From contig JAGTQF010000011.1 of assembly GCA_018396655.1 (NCBI GenBank), forward strand, positions 1 through 35,247: a stretch of 35,247 nucleotides of DNA, read 5' to 3'. Shown here in pieces: positions 23,757-32,772 of this stretch (its first letter is position 1; every line of letters begins with the position of its first letter). Both the position numbers and the translations under genes were made by a program. Below the pieces are notes generated by a model. It saw nothing but the letters and a program-made list of their open reading frames with translations. It was not told the DNA's origin and did not search any database. The DNA is from Candidatus Bathyarchaeota archaeon (GTDB taxonomy: Archaea > Thermoproteota > Bathyarchaeia > Bathyarchaeales > DTEX01).

Positions 23757-26700
23757 ATGGTCTCAACTGGTAAGTGGGGAAAAATATCTTTATCTCTAGC
23801 TCTAACGATATTTCTAGTAGCCTCCTACATAATGATAGTGCTTTTATTATCTGCGAAACCGGCTGTTGCTCAGGAAATCACCTTTGACTACTTTACACCA
23901 GCATTAAAAGCAATTAATATAGATGAGCTTAAGGGCTTTGTAGAGGACCTTGTCGGTTTTGGCTCAAGGTTTACTGGGTATCCTGGGTGTTATGCTGCAG
24001 CCGATTATATTGAGAGCAAGTTCCGCGAGTTTGGTTTGTCACCCGTCTTAAGACACAGCTTTAGGACTCCCATACCAGTGGATGAGGGCGCCTATATAGA
24101 GACATCCTTAGGTGAGAGAATAAAAGTTTATCCAATCTACCCGAATAGGGTTTGTCCACCGCAGACTCCGCCTGGAGGCTTAACTGGACGTTTAGTTTAT
24201 GTGGGCTCGGGCGAATATGAGGACTTTGATGGTAAACCAATAGAGGGCAGCATAGTTTTAATGGACTTTAACACGCAATATCATTGGGTTACTGCGGCTA
24301 AGTTCGGTGCTAAAGCTGTTGTCTTTCTTGAGCCAGAATATACAACAACGGTTGAGGCCCGAATGAAACTGATTGAGAGCGTAGCATGGAACTTTCCAAG
24401 AGTATATGCTAGGGCTGAGGAGTCAAGGAGACTTCTACAGCTGGCTGAGAGGGGAGAGATAGTTACATTGGTTTCTAATATGAAGTGGCGCAATGTTGAA
24501 TCCTACAATATTATTGGTTATTTAAAGGGAACAGCTTATCCCGATGAATATGTGCTGATAACAGCGGCATATGATAGTTTCTCATTTATACCAAGTCTAG
24601 CCCCTGGGGCTAGAGAATCTATAGGAACAGCTATAATGCTCCAGCTTGCTAAGTTCTTCGCTACGCATCCAGGTTCAAACAAATATACGCTGGTTTTCAT
24701 AGCCTTTTCTGGAACAAATCAAGGGGTCATTGGTTCAAGATGGTTTATGAAGGAATATGTAGATAATAAGTGGAGTGAATGGGGCAGCAGAGTGAAGTTC
24801 CAGATGAACATAGACATAAACGACATAAACAAATATCTTATGCCATATCTCGTTATGGGGTGGACATATGGGTGGAATGAGGGTGTAGCGCCTTGGCTGA
24901 CAAACTATTACGATTGGTTCTTCAAGACCTTACTCCCAGATTTAGCTGAAAAGCTTAATAGACCCTATCTTGCCAAAGAAGACCCAGCTATAGGTAGGCA
25001 ATGGATTCCCAAAGAAATGTTCGGGACTGGAGGACCTGGTCACGGCATAATTTATGAAGATTACTATGGCTCCCCACTTAGATATGCTAACAGCGAACCT
25101 CTACTGATTTTGGGCGGTCCTGGGATGACATGGGGTAACCTATGGGCATACAGTAATGATTATTGGACACCATTCGACTTGCCGGACAACATTAACTGGG
25201 ACAATATAAAGTTTAAGCTCGAAGCCCTCTATCCAATAATCTACGCCACGGTTAATATAGACCTTTCAGCCCTCATAGGGACTTGGGTTCCTAAGGCTCC
25301 AGGCCAGTACTATCCTAAGTGGGTCGATGTAGTTGGTAAGACAATGGAATACAATATGTACTCTGGATGGTGGGATATACCGGTTAAGAATGCCATAATA
25401 GTTTACGGGAGGGGCAGTCCATCCGCTTTAGGCTTCCGGCCATATCAGCTTCTCTTGCCATCTTATGCCATGTCGGATGAGGATGGAGATGTATATATAC
25501 CCGGCCTGTTGCAGATGGAGAGGTTAATGATGGGCAGCTATGGTCTAGAGGCCTATGTTATTGATGAAGAGACGGGAAATGTTATATATGCTCCGGCGTA
25601 TGGAACATACTGGTTTAGGGGAAGAGTTGACGCTTCTTCTATAGGTACAAGCTTCCAGGTAAACACTTATGATAGGATGCAGAACTTTGGCATATATACG
25701 CTGTTCAAGTGCGGTTCTATAGTATTATTCGACATATGTGACATATACTATAGGAGCGGTTCAATAGATGTTGGCGGTGGCGGCGGTCTCTCATTGACAG
25801 TTAATGATTTCGTATCTCATGCTCCGCCTGACCAGTGGAGTTGGGACTTCTACATGTATGGTGGGTATGGTGTTAGCGTCGCAGTGGCTTTTGTTCCTCC
25901 GGAGAAACCTGTAGAATTTCTTGTTCATACAACTTACACTAGAAGATATCCAATGCTGGTTCTGACTAATTCGAGTGATGAGTATCCATTGGGCGTAGGC
26001 TTCACTGTTAAAGAGGGAGAACAGCATGCGATAATTCATACAACGCTTAGATTCGCCCAAGACATGTACAGACTGAATTTAGATAGGATAAAGACGCTTT
26101 CAGCCGGGGGCATAACTCCCTCCGGCTACACCGATACAAAGGAGCTCTTTGAAGAAGCGCTATTGGCTCTCAAGAACCGTGAATATAGCAAGCTTGAGGC
26201 GCTATCAAACAGGTTACTGGTCTATGAAAGGAATAATTATTCAACCTTAAGGGCGTCGATTGAAGATGCAATATATGCGATAACATTCTTTGGCTTGACC
26301 CTAGTGCCCTTCTCAATCCTTACTGAGAGGCTCTTCTTCCAGTCTAGTGGCGTAAAACGCGTAATGATTACGCTTTTTGGCTTCGTAGTTCCTCTGGCTT
26401 TCCTATCATTTGTTCATCCGGGCTTTAGGCTTGCAACAGACCCCATAATGGTTATTATAGGCTTCTTAGTTGTGGTTCTAGTAATGCCCCTAATAGCAGT
26501 GATATTAAACACCGTCCTCTCAGCTATAAGGCGCTTAAGAATCAAAGTTGCAGGGGTTCACTGGGTTGAGATGCCAAGGTTCTCTGTCGCTCTACTTGGA
26601 TTCTCGACTGGCATCTCACATATGAGAAAACGAAAGCTGCTGACTGGCTTAACGCTTATTGCAGTAATACTTGTAACGTCATCTACCTCGGCATTTACAT

Positions 26701-28412
26701 CGCTGGGCTCTCTAAGAGTAATTAGAGAGGAATCTACTGGAAGAGCAGCGCTTTATAATGGAATTTTGTTCCATCATCAAGACTATTCTGGCGGAGGCTT
26801 TGAGGATTACGGTGGATTAGGTGGTGCTCAATCACGACCGCAGGTAGGAGAGAGATTCTTAGCCGAGTTTAGAGTATTTTATGGAGACAAGGTTATAATG
26901 GCTCCTAGAGCATGGTCATACATCGGATATAGTATGCGCGGAACATATCTGCTTAACGAAAGCGGCCTAGTCACATATGACTATGAAAACAGAAAGGCGG
27001 TAATGAGGCCGATAAGAGGCTTCTTAGGGATGACTCCTGAAGAGAAGTATGTTACTGGCGTAGACAAGACAATAATTGATGGCTTCTGGTTTACGGAGAG
27101 CATGGCCGATAAGATGGTGGCGATAATATCAAAGAAGATGGCTGATGGACTGGGAGCTAAGGTAGGCTCAACAATTATGGTTTCGGGCTTCGCCTTCAAA
27201 GTTATAGGAATAATCGATGATAACGCCTTCTTTGAGATAAAAGACTTAGACGACCTTCAATTGACAATATGGGATGATAGAGTTCCGGGTTACTCCGGCA
27301 GGGTTGCTCCAGACGAGCTTATAATAATCCCATATAAGACGCTCTTAACAATATCTAAAGGCTGGATTGTTAGCGTGGCGATAAAATTTAAGCCGGAATA
27401 TGCAACTTACGACTCAATTATAGCGGTTGCAAGAGAGATATATAAGCAGACTGATGCATTCTCGCCAGTACCACTGAATATTGGTGTTGAAGGCGTGGTT
27501 TGGACTCTATCTCCGCGCTCAGTCGTTACAGTCTTTGGGTGGCAGCAGCAGATTATACCAGTGATTATATCTGCAATGGTAATACTTGGTCTTATGATAA
27601 GTTCTATAGAGGAGAGGAGACGCGAGATACAAGTGCTAAGCACGGTAGGTTTATCACCATTCCATGTAGCCTTTCTATTCCTCTCTGAGAGCGTCACATA
27701 CTCGGTGGTTGGTGGCATAATAGGCTATATATTGAGCATGATAATGGCTATGCTTGGAGGAATAGTTGGCGTTGAGGGGCAGCTCAACTATGCCTCTACA
27801 GTTGTGGTTACAACAGTATCTATTATGATGCTGGCAATATTAGGGGTGACAATTTATCCAGTGATTAGAGCTGCAAGAATGATAACTCCTTCACTTGAAA
27901 GGAGATGGAAGGCACCGCCACCAAAAGGTGATATATGGGAGATACCGCTGCCATTCTTTGTAACCGAAGATGAGGAAGCTAACGGAGTCCTGTGCTATAT
28001 ACATGAGCTCTTAATGGGGCATCTAGCAGAGGATTCGGAAATATTTAGGCTAAAGCCACCTGTAAAGATTGTGGAGCAGAAAGACCCCAAGATGCATGTT
28101 AGGGCATTAACTTTCGAGTCTTTTCTGGCACCATATGACCTTGGCATAACTCAGTATGTTGAGTTCTTGGACATTAAGAGTATTGATACCAAGAGACACA
28201 ACTTTTCACTATATATAAAGAGGCTTACTGGACCAAGAGGCTCATGGATAACATTTGGCAAGGGATTCATAGATTTAATGAGAAAGCAAGTTCTCTTATG
28301 GAGAAGCTTCACACCCAAAGAGAGGATTGAATACCAAAAGAGGTTTAAAGACTTATTGCTAAAAATTGAGAGTGTAAGTTCGCGTGTTGAGGAGGCTGGG
28401 AAGAGTGAGTGA
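23757..28412 (+). CDS. M28-like (probably inactive) ectodomain fused to FtsX/MacB-type permease
   Basis: 1551 residues. Layout: signal/anchor helix (about 10-32); M28 aminopeptidase-like domain with PA insert (about 55-500); a second beta-rich extracellular domain (about 505-775); helices near 840-860, 866-886, 893-922; FtsX-type core with a helix near 958-985, an extracellular loop domain (about 990-1255) and helices near 1262-1284, 1302-1338, 1346-1372, including EERRREIQVLSTVGLSPFHV; cytoplasmic tail (1375-1551). The M28 metal sites are degraded: HxD is AYD (271-273), PGADD is PGARE (283-287), GEE is GTN (319-321), and the last His region reads YWTPFD. Only D273 and D353 of the usual acidic ligands remain. 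FtsX permeases normally need an ABC ATPase, none being adjacent. The next gene overlaps by 8 nt. Confidence 0.85.
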   Translation: MVSTGKWGKISLSLALTIFLVASYIMIVLLLSAKPAVAQEITFDYFTPALKAINIDELKGFVEDLVGFGSRFTGYPGCYAAADYIESKFREFGLSPVLRHSFRTPIPVDEGAYIETSLGERIKVYPIYPNRVCPPQTPPGGLTGRLVYVGSGEYEDFDGKPIEGSIVLMDFNTQYHWVTAAKFGAKAVVFLEPEYTTTVEARMKLIESVAWNFPRVYARAEESRRLLQLAERGEIVTLVSNMKWRNVESYNIIGYLKGTAYPDEYVLITAAYDSFSFIPSLAPGARESIGTAIMLQLAKFFATHPGSNKYTLVFIAFSGTNQGVIGSRWFMKEYVDNKWSEWGSRVKFQMNIDINDINKYLMPYLVMGWTYGWNEGVAPWLTNYYDWFFKTLLPDLAEKLNRPYLAKEDPAIGRQWIPKEMFGTGGPGHGIIYEDYYGSPLRYANSEPLLILGGPGMTWGNLWAYSNDYWTPFDLPDNINWDNIKFKLEALYPIIYATVNIDLSALIGTWVPKAPGQYYPKWVDVVGKTMEYNMYSGWWDIPVKNAIIVYGRGSPSALGFRPYQLLLPSYAMSDEDGDVYIPGLLQMERLMMGSYGLEAYVIDEETGNVIYAPAYGTYWFRGRVDASSIGTSFQVNTYDRMQNFGIYTLFKCGSIVLFDICDIYYRSGSIDVGGGGGLSLTVNDFVSHAPPDQWSWDFYMYGGYGVSVAVAFVPPEKPVEFLVHTTYTRRYPMLVLTNSSDEYPLGVGFTVKEGEQHAIIHTTLRFAQDMYRLNLDRIKTLSAGGITPSGYTDTKELFEEALLALKNREYSKLEALSNRLLVYERNNYSTLRASIEDAIYAITFFGLTLVPFSILTERLFFQSSGVKRVMITLFGFVVPLAFLSFVHPGFRLATDPIMVIIGFLVVVLVMPLIAVILNTVLSAIRRLRIKVAGVHWVEMPRFSVALLGFSTGISHMRKRKLLTGLTLIAVILVTSSTSAFTSLGSLRVIREESTGRAALYNGILFHHQDYSGGGFEDYGGLGGAQSRPQVGERFLAEFRVFYGDKVIMAPRAWSYIGYSMRGTYLLNESGLVTYDYENRKAVMRPIRGFLGMTPEEKYVTGVDKTIIDGFWFTESMADKMVAIISKKMADGLGAKVGSTIMVSGFAFKVIGIIDDNAFFEIKDLDDLQLTIWDDRVPGYSGRVAPDELIIIPYKTLLTISKGWIVSVAIKFKPEYATYDSIIAVAREIYKQTDAFSPVPLNIGVEGVVWTLSPRSVVTVFGWQQQIIPVIISAMVILGLMISSIEERRREIQVLSTVGLSPFHVAFLFLSESVTYSVVGGIIGYILSMIMAMLGGIVGVEGQLNYASTVVVTTVSIMMLAILGVTIYPVIRAARMITPSLERRWKAPPPKGDIWEIPLPFFVTEDEEANGVLCYIHELLMGHLAEDSEIFRLKPPVKIVEQKDPKMHVRALTFESFLAPYDLGITQYVEFLDIKSIDTKRHNFSLYIKRLTGPRGSWITFGKGFIDLMRKQVLLWRSFTPKERIEYQKRFKDLLLKIESVSSRVEEAGKSE

Positions 28413-30303
28413 GCAAACTAGTGTAGCCCTACGCGGTCGAGGATTAACCTGGCGCTCTATACTTGCTCTCCTCTACATAACGTTTGTATTCCAGTCTTCT
28501 ATGGCCTTCATGCATCTGGTGACGGGTTCAACTCCCTCTTATTCCGCTGTTCAATGGGCTACAATCCTACTATTCATAGAGTTGGCAGCGGTCTTCGCTG
28601 GGACTAAACTGACAATATTTGAGGCTGTAATAATTTATTTAGCGGCTGGGCAATCGATAAAATACTGGTGGTTCCTAGCCCCTACGCTTGGGAATCTTGC
28701 TCATCCAGGATGGATATACCAGATATATTTGAGGTATTCACCGGTCTCTATTGCTCTGGGGCTTGCTGATAAAATTCCGTGGTTCTATGCTCCAGAATCT
28801 TACGAGGTTTGGGTTCAGAGAACATTGTTTCATTCCGAATGGACTATAGTGGCCATTTGGACAGCTGCATATTGGCTTGCAGCTATGTTTGGGGATTTCG
28901 CAATGAGCATACTAGGTTACCACCTATATGTACGTGTGGAAAATCTGCCATTCCCATATGCTGACCCGATAGTTGATACGACAAGAACTCTTATAGAAAG
29001 AGAATGGAAGAGAATGAGTATACTTGGTGCATCATCAATTCTAGGTTTCGTTTATGGTCTTCTGCTTTATACTCTCCCGCTAACTGGAGAAGTCTTCCTA
29101 AATGTTAATCTTAGAACTATACCAATTCCATGGGTAGACTACAATTATCTAATACAGCAGGCTTTGCCCGGGGCTTCACTTGGTATTGCTACCGACCTAG
29201 CGGTTATGGCGACAGGCTTCATACTGCCATTTAATGTTGTTTTGGGCTCACTAATAGGTTCCATCGCCATATATGTTGTTGGAAACCACCTACTAGTTAG
29301 GTACGGTGTAACTGGCTTCGCTCAGGAATACACCTATGGGATGGATATACAGACTTGCTGGCAGCGCTCTGTATTATGGGCTTGGGCAATGCCGATGGTC
29401 GGAGTTGCAGTGGCTGTGGGCGTGGTCCCATTACTACTTAGGCCCAGAGAGACCTTTAAGGCCTTTAAGGCTTTTAGGCGTGTTACTGAGACCGCTGCTG
29501 AGTTTAATGTGGGGCTAGTTATAGGCTTATTCTTGGCAGCAACTCTTGGTTTATCCTTCGTTGATTATTGGCTCGCGCCGGACTTCCCACTAGTCTACCT
29601 AATATTACTTAATGTTGTTATACCATTCCTAACAATGCTTGTGGCTGTTCGCGGTGAGGGACTAGGAGTAAGCATTGGAGTGCCCTATGTAAGGGAACTC
29701 GTGATTAAAGCAACTGGGTATCCGGGCATAAACGCATGGTTTGTTCCAATATATACTTCGTCTTCTTGGGTTACTGGATTTAAGGTGTGCGATATGACCA
29801 ATACGAGGATGAAGGATGTAATACTTGGCATGTTCATAATATTCCCAGTAGCCCTGTTTATAGGGTACATAACGGTTCAGTCATTATGGAGGGTTGCTCC
29901 AATACCATCCTCAGTTTATCCAGGAGTACTTTACGCATGGCCAGTGCAAGCGACATTTCAATCCATCTTTATATCACCGGAGGCAGCGGTTTTCTTCCAG
30001 GTTCCCTATATGCTTTACGGGTTCATTGCCGGCAGCATATTGTATATCGTGGGGCACGTGCTACATATAACGCCCCTAGTAATTGGAATAGCTGGTGGAA
30101 TCGGCTCTCCAACCCCATCGGCTCTCTCAATCTTCATTGGAGCAGTAATCGGTCTATTAATGCAGCGCCTTATCGGCAGAGACTTCTGGAGAAGCATTCG
30201 AGGCATAATCTACGCTGGAATCTTACTGGGTGAGGGACTGGCGGTTACAATAGGCACCGGATTAGCTGTGATAATGAGAAGCATGTGGGCAGCCCCATAC
30301 TAA
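28405..30303 (+). CDS. OPT-like multispanning transporter, first of two
   Basis: 632 residues from GTG 28405. The track starts at GTG 28384, but GGAGG at 28391-28395 lies 9 nt before 28405. The gene overlaps the previous stop by 8 nt, suggesting translational coupling to the M28-FtsX fusion. Very hydrophobic, with a dozen or more likely helices. NLPFPYADPIVDTTRTLI (track residues 187-204) resembles the LPFP motif of oligopeptide transporter (OPT) proteins, and the C-terminal ITPLVIGIAGGIGSPTPSALSIFIGAVIG resembles a later conserved OPT region. Similar archaeal proteins are often listed only as uncharacterised (DUF6785-like), which I recall rather than can verify. OPT proteins import peptides or metal chelates with protons; the substrate here is not known. 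Confidence 0.72.
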   Translation: MSEQTSVALRGRGLTWRSILALLYITFVFQSSMAFMHLVTGSTPSYSAVQWATILLFIELAAVFAGTKLTIFEAVIIYLAAGQSIKYWWFLAPTLGNLAHPGWIYQIYLRYSPVSIALGLADKIPWFYAPESYEVWVQRTLFHSEWTIVAIWTAAYWLAAMFGDFAMSILGYHLYVRVENLPFPYADPIVDTTRTLIEREWKRMSILGASSILGFVYGLLLYTLPLTGEVFLNVNLRTIPIPWVDYNYLIQQALPGASLGIATDLAVMATGFILPFNVVLGSLIGSIAIYVVGNHLLVRYGVTGFAQEYTYGMDIQTCWQRSVLWAWAMPMVGVAVAVGVVPLLLRPRETFKAFKAFRRVTETAAEFNVGLVIGLFLAATLGLSFVDYWLAPDFPLVYLILLNVVIPFLTMLVAVRGEGLGVSIGVPYVRELVIKATGYPGINAWFVPIYTSSSWVTGFKVCDMTNTRMKDVILGMFIIFPVALFIGYITVQSLWRVAPIPSSVYPGVLYAWPVQATFQSIFISPEAAVFFQVPYMLYGFIAGSILYIVGHVLHITPLVIGIAGGIGSPTPSALSIFIGAVIGLLMQRLIGRDFWRSIRGIIYAGILLGEGLAVTIGTGLAVIMRSMWAAPY

Positions 30304-30322
30304 ATAAAAGATCTCCCCACCA

Positions 30323-30328
30323 TTTTTT
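30323..30328 (+). terminator. Possible U-rich terminator after first OPT-like gene
   Basis: A run of six T residues about 20 bases after the stop codon, before a separate promoter for the next gene. Confidence 0.35.
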
Positions 30329-30428
30329 AACAATATTGTTTAGTCGTTTTTCAGATGGAATGTTGAAGTTAGCGCGATTTACTAATTGATGGAATCTCGC
30401 GTGGTAGGTGTAAAATTCTAGGCGTTAA

Positions 30429-30440
30429 TTTTATAAATTA
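30429..30440 (+). promoter_or_regulatory. Probable TATA box of second OPT-like gene
   Basis: TTTTATAAATTA lies about 50 bp before the SD-supported TTG start and would start transcription near 30456-30462. This supports the inner start and separate transcription. Confidence 0.45.
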
Positions 30441-30486
30441 AAATGTAAATAATAAAGTGGGAGTGAGGGAAAAGGAGGGGAATCTT

Positions 30487-32598
30487 TTGGCTGAAAAGGT
30501 TGTAGCCGTTATAAGACCTAGGGCTTATATCATTGGCGCTATTGCGGCCGCAATAGCCGTATTGGTCATGGAGTTCGTTGCGCTCTTCACTCCAGGCGGC
30601 ACACTATGGGGCCTGCATGGTGAGACATGGAGCAATGCTTGGATGTCTAATATGACGTTTGGTTTCTTCTGGCCGCTTCTTCTATCATCAATATGCGCCC
30701 TACTGGGAAAATATAATGTTATATCTAAGCAGGAGTTTGTGATTATCCTGACTATGGTTTGGACTACGTGGATGCTCCCAAGCTACTATGGTATACTCCC
30801 ATTGTTGACGGCTCTTGGGACAGCAAGGCAGATTCCGGCATTCCATAGATGGAACCTTGAGTATGCTAAGGACATTAATTGGCAGTTTGGGCCTGACCCA
30901 CTAAACCCCGCATTATGGGAGTCATGGATGTATGGAGGCCCAGTCCCATGGGCTGAGTGGATGCCAGCCCTAACATTCACCCTAGCAAGGCTCATACCAT
31001 ACTATTTAATGTACATGTTCTTTGCGACGTTATGGCGTAGGGAATGGGTTGATGTTGAAGCACTACCATTCCCACATGCAACGGCAGCATCAAAGCTGGT
31101 AGATATGGCGTTTGAGAAGGAGAACGGCTCAATAAAACTGTTCAGAAATATATGGCTTTGGCTGGGAGTCCTAATAGGGCTACTAGCAATATACCCATAC
31201 TGGATATGGACAATACCAGGACTAGGCATACCCATACCCTCCCACATGGGTAGAATAGGTGTTGATTACACGCCATACGTGATTATACCACTAGCAAACC
31301 TAAACTTCAACTTCGAACTATTCCTAATAGCCGGAGCAATACTAGTCCCAACCAAAACGCTATTCAGCTACGTAGTAACAAGCATAGCTGTAATGTGGGT
31401 TTGGTGGCCAATAATGAACTATCTCGGCCTCTGGGAAGCCCAGTCCGCTGGCACTACCGGCTATGCTCACTCGCTCTACCATAACATTTGGAGGGGCACA
31501 TCTACTGGCCCAATGATGTCGGCATGGAAGAGCGAATGGGGGCCGCCGGCACTGCTAGCTATAGGAGCGTTATTTGCGTTCATATTTGTTCCATCATTCA
31601 CAACATTCAGGGGTGAATTGGTCAATTGCCTTAAGGCAATTGTCGGTAAAGCCCCACCAGAAGTCGAGGAAAGGGAACCAATGAAATATAGGCTCATGTT
31701 TCTGCTCTTCATAGTATTTCTACTCATATCAGTGGGCTTATGGTACTACGCAAGCTTAGGAACACTGCCAATAATATTCGGGATAATATACTATATATTA
31801 AACGGATTGTATTACATGGGCAGAGCTAGGACCGCAGCCGAGTTCGGTCTAGTTATGGATGGCTGGAACGACCAGATATTTGCCCATAACTGGGATAGTA
31901 TGGCTAAGGAGTGGTGGCTCGCCGACCCCGCCTCACCATTCTACATAAGAGACCCAGCAGTCAGATTCCTACCATTAAAGACGGAGTGGACGTGGTTCAC
32001 AACGACCATGAGGACTGCTCCAATGGCATCCCTACTAGAAATGTATAAGATTGGTTCGCTTCAGGGGGTTAGGTCAAAGCATATACTGACAAGCACAATA
32101 ATTGCTATGATAGTCGGCTTAATAGTCGCGATATTCGCTTATCTGCCATTATGGTGTAGTTATGGCGCAACAAACCTATCAATATTCAATTATACTGGTG
32201 CGCCACACAACTACTTCCAGAGAGCACCAACATATGGATCCATAAGTGAGGTCGGGGATTACTGGAGGAGTGGCTTAGGCCATCAGCCTCAGCTCAAGCA
32301 TTGGGTCCAGATAATCGTTGGGGCCGCAATAGTGACCGTTGTATACATATTACATGCTAGGTTCCCATGGTTCCCACTCAACGCAGCCGGAGTAACATTA
32401 GGCTTCTGCTGGATTACCTATACTGTGACTGTTCCAGCCTTGGTTGCTTTGGTGGCTAAGTATGTGATATTGAGGATTGGTGGTGCAAAGGTCTACGAGG
32501 AGATGGTCGTCCCATTCGCAATAGGCGCAATGGCATGCACAGGCATAGCCATATTCTGGGGAGTCCTATACAACTACGCCGCCCTACTAACAGCATAA
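30487..32598 (+). CDS. OPT-like multispanning transporter, second of two
   Basis: 703 residues from TTG 30487 (MAEKVVAVIRPRAYI). The track start GTG 30457 would fall at the expected transcription start, whereas GGAGG at 30474-30478 suits the TTG 8 nt later. Many hydrophobic segments. DVEALPFPHATAASKLVDMA (track 199-218) matches the LPFP region of the preceding gene, marking the two as relatives. Other features are GAILVPTKTLFSYVVTSI and HARFPWFPLNAAGVTLGF, again OPT-like. A loop near track residues 430-545 separates two membrane halves. The pair may form a heteromer or carry different substrates. A peptide cargo is inferred from family and neighbours only. Confidence 0.72.
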   Translation: MAEKVVAVIRPRAYIIGAIAAAIAVLVMEFVALFTPGGTLWGLHGETWSNAWMSNMTFGFFWPLLLSSICALLGKYNVISKQEFVIILTMVWTTWMLPSYYGILPLLTALGTARQIPAFHRWNLEYAKDINWQFGPDPLNPALWESWMYGGPVPWAEWMPALTFTLARLIPYYLMYMFFATLWRREWVDVEALPFPHATAASKLVDMAFEKENGSIKLFRNIWLWLGVLIGLLAIYPYWIWTIPGLGIPIPSHMGRIGVDYTPYVIIPLANLNFNFELFLIAGAILVPTKTLFSYVVTSIAVMWVWWPIMNYLGLWEAQSAGTTGYAHSLYHNIWRGTSTGPMMSAWKSEWGPPALLAIGALFAFIFVPSFTTFRGELVNCLKAIVGKAPPEVEEREPMKYRLMFLLFIVFLLISVGLWYYASLGTLPIIFGIIYYILNGLYYMGRARTAAEFGLVMDGWNDQIFAHNWDSMAKEWWLADPASPFYIRDPAVRFLPLKTEWTWFTTTMRTAPMASLLEMYKIGSLQGVRSKHILTSTIIAMIVGLIVAIFAYLPLWCSYGATNLSIFNYTGAPHNYFQRAPTYGSISEVGDYWRSGLGHQPQLKHWVQIIVGAAIVTVVYILHARFPWFPLNAAGVTLGFCWITYTVTVPALVALVAKYVILRIGGAKVYEEMVVPFAIGAMACTGIAIFWGVLYNYAALLTA

Positions 32599-32630
32599 AA
32601 AAGAAGCCAAATCAACCACAACCCCTACAA

Positions 32631-32636
32631 TTTTTT
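32631..32636 (+). terminator. Possible U-rich terminator after second OPT-like gene
   Basis: A six-T run 32 bases after the stop codon. Confidence 0.3.
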
Positions 32637-32692
32637 AAATATCTCATCACAAAACCAGGCTAGCAATATTTCCCTTATACCTTCATATGCTG

Positions 32693-32728
32693 ATACCTCC
32701 CTATCTTCTCGAATAGCCTCTCCCCCTC
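32693..32728 (-). repeat. Diverged inverted copy (copy 3) of the 8038/8670 repeat
   Basis: On the minus strand, 36 bases align without gaps to the repeats at 8038 and 8670 with about six mismatches; the last twelve, ATAGGGAGGTAT, are identical. One frame reads RGGEAIREDREV (against RGEGANRKDREV in copy 1), another EGERLFEKIGRY (against EGRELIEKIGRY). It lies in the 174-bp gap between the second OPT-like gene and the caspase-fold gene. Confidence 0.75.
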
Positions 32729-32772
32729 TACTGCAAGAGTTTTTATGTATAATCCATGAATATTTTATTGGG

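Noticed and set aside
23757-28412. Calling the long fusion an active M28 aminopeptidase
   Set aside because: Most metal-binding residues are replaced, so an activity call would mislead.
29787-30233. 148-residue alternative-frame ORF inside the first OPT-like gene
   Set aside because: The enclosing frame is a continuous membrane protein with OPT-like motifs; this one has none.
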